From positions 682,001-746,000 of the forward strand of contig OY723281.1 in assembly GCA_963210315.1 (NCBI GenBank): DNA of 64,000 bases. Reading direction: 5' to 3'. The notes beneath the pieces were generated by a model. The model searched no databases. It was not told the DNA's origin and was given only the letters and a program-made list of their open reading frames with translations. Positions 61,429-64,000 of this stretch are shown in pieces. This DNA is from Rhynchopus euleeides. Lineage: Eukaryota; Euglenozoa; Diplonemea; Diplonemida; Diplonemidae. A program made the position numbers and the translations under genes. Every line of letters starts with the position of its first letter. Positions within the stretch are counted from its first letter, which is position 1.

Positions 61429-61569
61429 GTTAATATACAGGACAGCGGGTACGGTTCCCTCGCCGAGGCGCGGTGCCGGCACGCTAATCCAACTTTAATA
61501 AGTAAGTTTTTTTGTGATTTTTTGTGATTTTTTTTGACCAGAAAAAAATTCGACTGGCCCGACAGCCCC

Positions 61570-62835
61570 AGCTTGTGCTGTTTCGCTGTGTCACTGCTCC
61601 CCCCTCTCTCTCTCTCTCCCATCCCGCCTCACCCATATCCGCCCCCACCCCCCTGCCAGTCTGACTGGTGACGAATCCCCTCCACTTATCATCAACCGAT
61701 AATCGTTCGCATTGCGTCTTTTTTTTTAGTTTTGATTTTCTGCCACACACCCTCAGCTGCGCTCCTTTCGGGGAAAGGGCGTGGGGGTGGGGATGTGCGC
61801 GCACAGAACCAAGTACGAAAATACGGGGGCTTCGCCGCCACACACATACACAGCCTCGTATTTAGGGAACCCCCTGCTGGCACCATTCCCGGGCGTGCCC
61901 CCCCTGATACCCTAGCCGGACTCGTTGAGGCACAAAAGGTGTGGGATCGATGTACGAGCGATCCCGCTTTGCTGTCACCTCACGAACCAACAGGGCATGG
62001 CGGTGGGCACAGATGGTTCTGGCAATTATTGCCACCGTCACATCCACACAGGATGTGTGGGAGGGAAGGGTGGGCGGGCTTGCACGATGTAGATGGGTAT
62101 GCAGTTGTATATTCGTCAACATTTGAAGGCACTGTGAACGCCTCCTTTGGAATCCACTTGGAACTTGGAAACAAAACTTGACGAACCTCCGCGAGGTCAC
62201 CGCCGAAGGAAGCTAAGATGTTGTGACAAGCAAAACTTGTAAGTTCTGCAGGAATTTACACATTCTTAAACCTTGAGACCAAGCCGAAGGAAGCGGCTCA
62301 TGCGTTCCACCTGAGATGAGAAGAGGGCAAATGACTGACGCAGTGCTCTCTCTGCAGACTGCTCCACACCCCCCTCCCCTCCCTCACGAAGCCCCCCTGT
62401 CCACCTTTGCAATGCACACCTGAGACCAGTGTTGACTAAGATATTGTCCAGCACATCCCCCGATTCTTCCACCATCACCACATCCTGAGCAGGCTTGTTA
62501 GGCTTGCACTGCCACACTGAGAGCCGCAGTCAACAGCGAAGCACGTTCACCCGTCCTGCAGTCACGTGTTGCTTGGACGTGTTTTGCACCGTGTACCTTT
62601 CTTGCCGAACAGCGCGGCACAACCTGGCCCGTTGTTCTCTGTTTGGAGGCAGCTGTGTTTGTGCCAGGGGGTGGCAGGTGGCGAGAGGTGGGTGTGGGGT
62701 GGTGCCGCGAATATGCACCATCTCCCCCAGACCCCTCGCCCACTCGCAAAGTCGTTCCGAGCAGAGAGAACAGAACACGAGGCTCTTCCCCCAACCCCGC
62801 CACAACCCCATCCCATGAAGGAGCGACTTCCTGAG
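61570..62835. other. Intergenic upstream of WD40 gene C
   Basis: Contains CT-rich runs and the block shared with the upstream of gene B (62311-62357). gagaggtgggtgtggggtgg at 62678 is shared with the 3' flank of gene A. No protein family was recognised. Confidence 0.5.
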
Positions 62836-62909
62836 CACCACTTTGAGGGACTCTGTCTTTGATCCCCATCCACACCGTCACCCACTGCACACACCGCCAC
62901 ACCCTCCAG
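62836..62909 (+). promoter_or_regulatory. Conserved leader upstream of WD40 gene C
   Basis: Counterpart of 47884-47961: ctttgag, gatccccatcc, cacaccgccac and ctccag in the same order, 58 bp before the ATG. Confidence 0.5.
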
Positions 62910-62967
62910 GAAGGCTTTGCAGTTTGTTTCTGCGTGCAAGTTGAACGGGGAAGAAGAAGCAGATACC

Positions 62968-64000
62968 ATGGATGTGACTGTGCGTCACAGCGGGACTGGT
63001 GACAGCTGTGTCGTCGGTGTTCCGGAAGGCGGGACCGTGGTCGGGCTGAAGGCGGATGCGCTCAACGAGATGTTCCCAGGTTCTATCAACCCAGTCCGTG
63101 AGGCTGACAACGTCGCAGCACACATCGAAGGGTGTGAGGAGGAGCTGGACGACGCACAGCGCGTTGCCGACACGGGTCTGGAGGACGGGGGTGCTGTCCA
63201 GCTCGTCCCACGCTGGCCCATCGTCAAGGCTCCCGCAGTCTACTCATCGACCCATGGCAACGACATAGACATATACCACATCACACTGTCGAGGTGTGGG
63301 ACGCTGTGTGCTGTGGGTTACGACGACCACGGACACATCACTGTGTTTGACACCAGCACCGCTGCTGTGGTGGCGGACTTAACACACGGCAAGAAGCGTA
63401 TTTTTTGCACAGCATTCTCTGTCTGTGGGACGTGGTTGGCAACGTGCTCTGATGACGGCACCATCTGCGTGTGGCTGACTTCAACTTGGGAGGAGGTGTG
63501 CATGCTGCACCATAACAGCCCCTTTGTGTTCAGTCCAGCGTGGACACACTGCGGACGTCTGGTGTCCGGAGACGGCAACTTCAAAATGCGTGTGTGGGAC
63601 TTGAAGGGCACACCGAGCGCCACAGTGCTGGAGGGTCACAACAGGAGTGTTGTCAGCATTGCTGTGTCGGGCACGAGGATCTTCAGCGGGTCACAGGACA
63701 AGACCATCCGTGTGTGGGACATCAGCACCCTCACACACACACACACCATGTATGGGCATACTGATTGGGTGAGGGGCATCGCCCTGACTCAGGACGAGCA
63801 GCACCTGGTGTCGTGCTCTGACGACAAGTCACTCAAGGTGTGGTGCACAACCTCCCTCAGCTGCCTGCGTACTGTGCAACTGAATGACTATCCCACCTCA
63901 CTTGCTGTGTCACAGCCAGGTGATGTTGTTGCAGTGACAGAACGCTTGACCAACACACTGTACCGCCTCAGCACAGCTGAGTGTCTGGGGAAGGTGGACT
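62968..64000 (+). CDS. Ubiquitin-like/WD40 protein C (partial, 344 codons to window end)
   Basis: Third paralog. It is open from the ATG at 62968 to the end of the window and truncated only by the window, in what would be blade six. The ubiquitin-like domain (residues 1-84) differs from A at one residue (EADN for EAEN). Blade residues vary as in A and B: GHNRSVVS, GHTDWVRG, GKKRIFCT, NSPFVFSP, GSQDKT and CSDDGT, while framework stretches (WTHCGRLVSGD, VSGTRIFSGS, QDEQHLVSCS) are unchanged, even at third codon positions. Blade three carries a GNFK in place of ESGK. Expected full length is about 380 residues. The shared leader lies directly upstream. Function unknown. Confidence 0.88.
   Translation, partial: MDVTVRHSGTGDSCVVGVPEGGTVVGLKADALNEMFPGSINPVREADNVAAHIEGCEEELDDAQRVADTGLEDGGAVQLVPRWPIVKAPAVYSSTHGNDIDIYHITLSRCGTLCAVGYDDHGHITVFDTSTAAVVADLTHGKKRIFCTAFSVCGTWLATCSDDGTICVWLTSTWEEVCMLHHNSPFVFSPAWTHCGRLVSGDGNFKMRVWDLKGTPSATVLEGHNRSVVSIAVSGTRIFSGSQDKTIRVWDISTLTHTHTMYGHTDWVRGIALTQDEQHLVSCSDDKSLKVWCTTSLSCLRTVQLNDYPTSLAVSQPGDVVAVTERLTNTLYRLSTAECLGKVD

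Larger units (their letters stand above)
59798..61569. mobile_element. 1.77-kb TIR element with internal cassettes
   Basis: Inverted repeats of about 45 bp close the element: ggggctgtcgggccagtcga at 59798 and its complement ending at 61569, continuing inward as ttctggggtcaaaaaaaatc against its counterpart. The 6-bp word gcttgt lies at 59792-59797 and 61571-61576, a possible target duplication. Inside, a junction motif (cgctaatccaac or cgctaacccaa followed by gatttttt and gtgatttttt) occurs three times (59968, 60570, 61482), dividing the element into two cassettes, each with one open frame. Family unknown; no DDE transposase recognised. Confidence 0.72.

Overview
The window looks like nuclear DNA of a GC-rich, intron-poor single-celled eukaryote, probably an alga or other protist. 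The reasons are a LINE with an APE-type endonuclease, reverse transcriptase and RNase H, several families of small terminal-inverted-repeat (TIR) elements, a tyrosine-recombinase (Crypton-like) element, WD40 proteins and a secreted epoxide-hydrolase-like protein. I cannot name the species. No tRNA, rRNA or CRISPR array was recognised.

Positions 1-29064 are mostly one satellite: about 870 copies of a 31-bp monomer in three arrays (1-1237, 2676-8386, 8956-29064), separated by two short unique spacers. Three of the four internal array edges fall at the same monomer register, next to poly-A in three cases. The arrays carry higher-order structure (blocks repeated at exact multiples of 31 bp, including an almost undiverged 2,697-bp tandem duplication), and every monomer holds a perfect E2F-type site. 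The very long open frames here come from a stop-free monomer, not from genes.

Positions 29065-40200 are a graveyard and nursery of mobile elements: five near-identical 108-bp Harbinger-like MITEs with 3-bp target duplications (two of them fused into a perfect palindrome), a whole-looking Crypton-like element with 14-bp flanking direct repeats and a 346-aa recombinase, an 11-bp minisatellite with two different elements inserted into it, TA-flanked mariner-like TIR elements (two side by side, one 1.5 kb long with 240-bp arms, one 0.8 kb long with a nested repeat), and clusters of short palindromes.

Positions 40201-64000 are the gene-bearing part. In order: a UDP-glucose 4-epimerase (+); a 4.7-kb LINE on the opposite strand inserted just after it; WD40 gene A; a LINE-tail remnant with a TIR element; WD40 gene B; a small cold-shock-domain protein; a secreted epoxide-hydrolase-like enzyme; a run of dispersed repeats; a 1.8-kb TIR element with two open frames; and WD40 gene C, cut by the window end. 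The three WD40 genes share a ubiquitin-like N-terminal domain and nearly identical framework DNA. They differ in clustered codons that map to the top face of the propeller, which is the pattern of a diversifying recognition family. I regard this as the most interesting system in the window.
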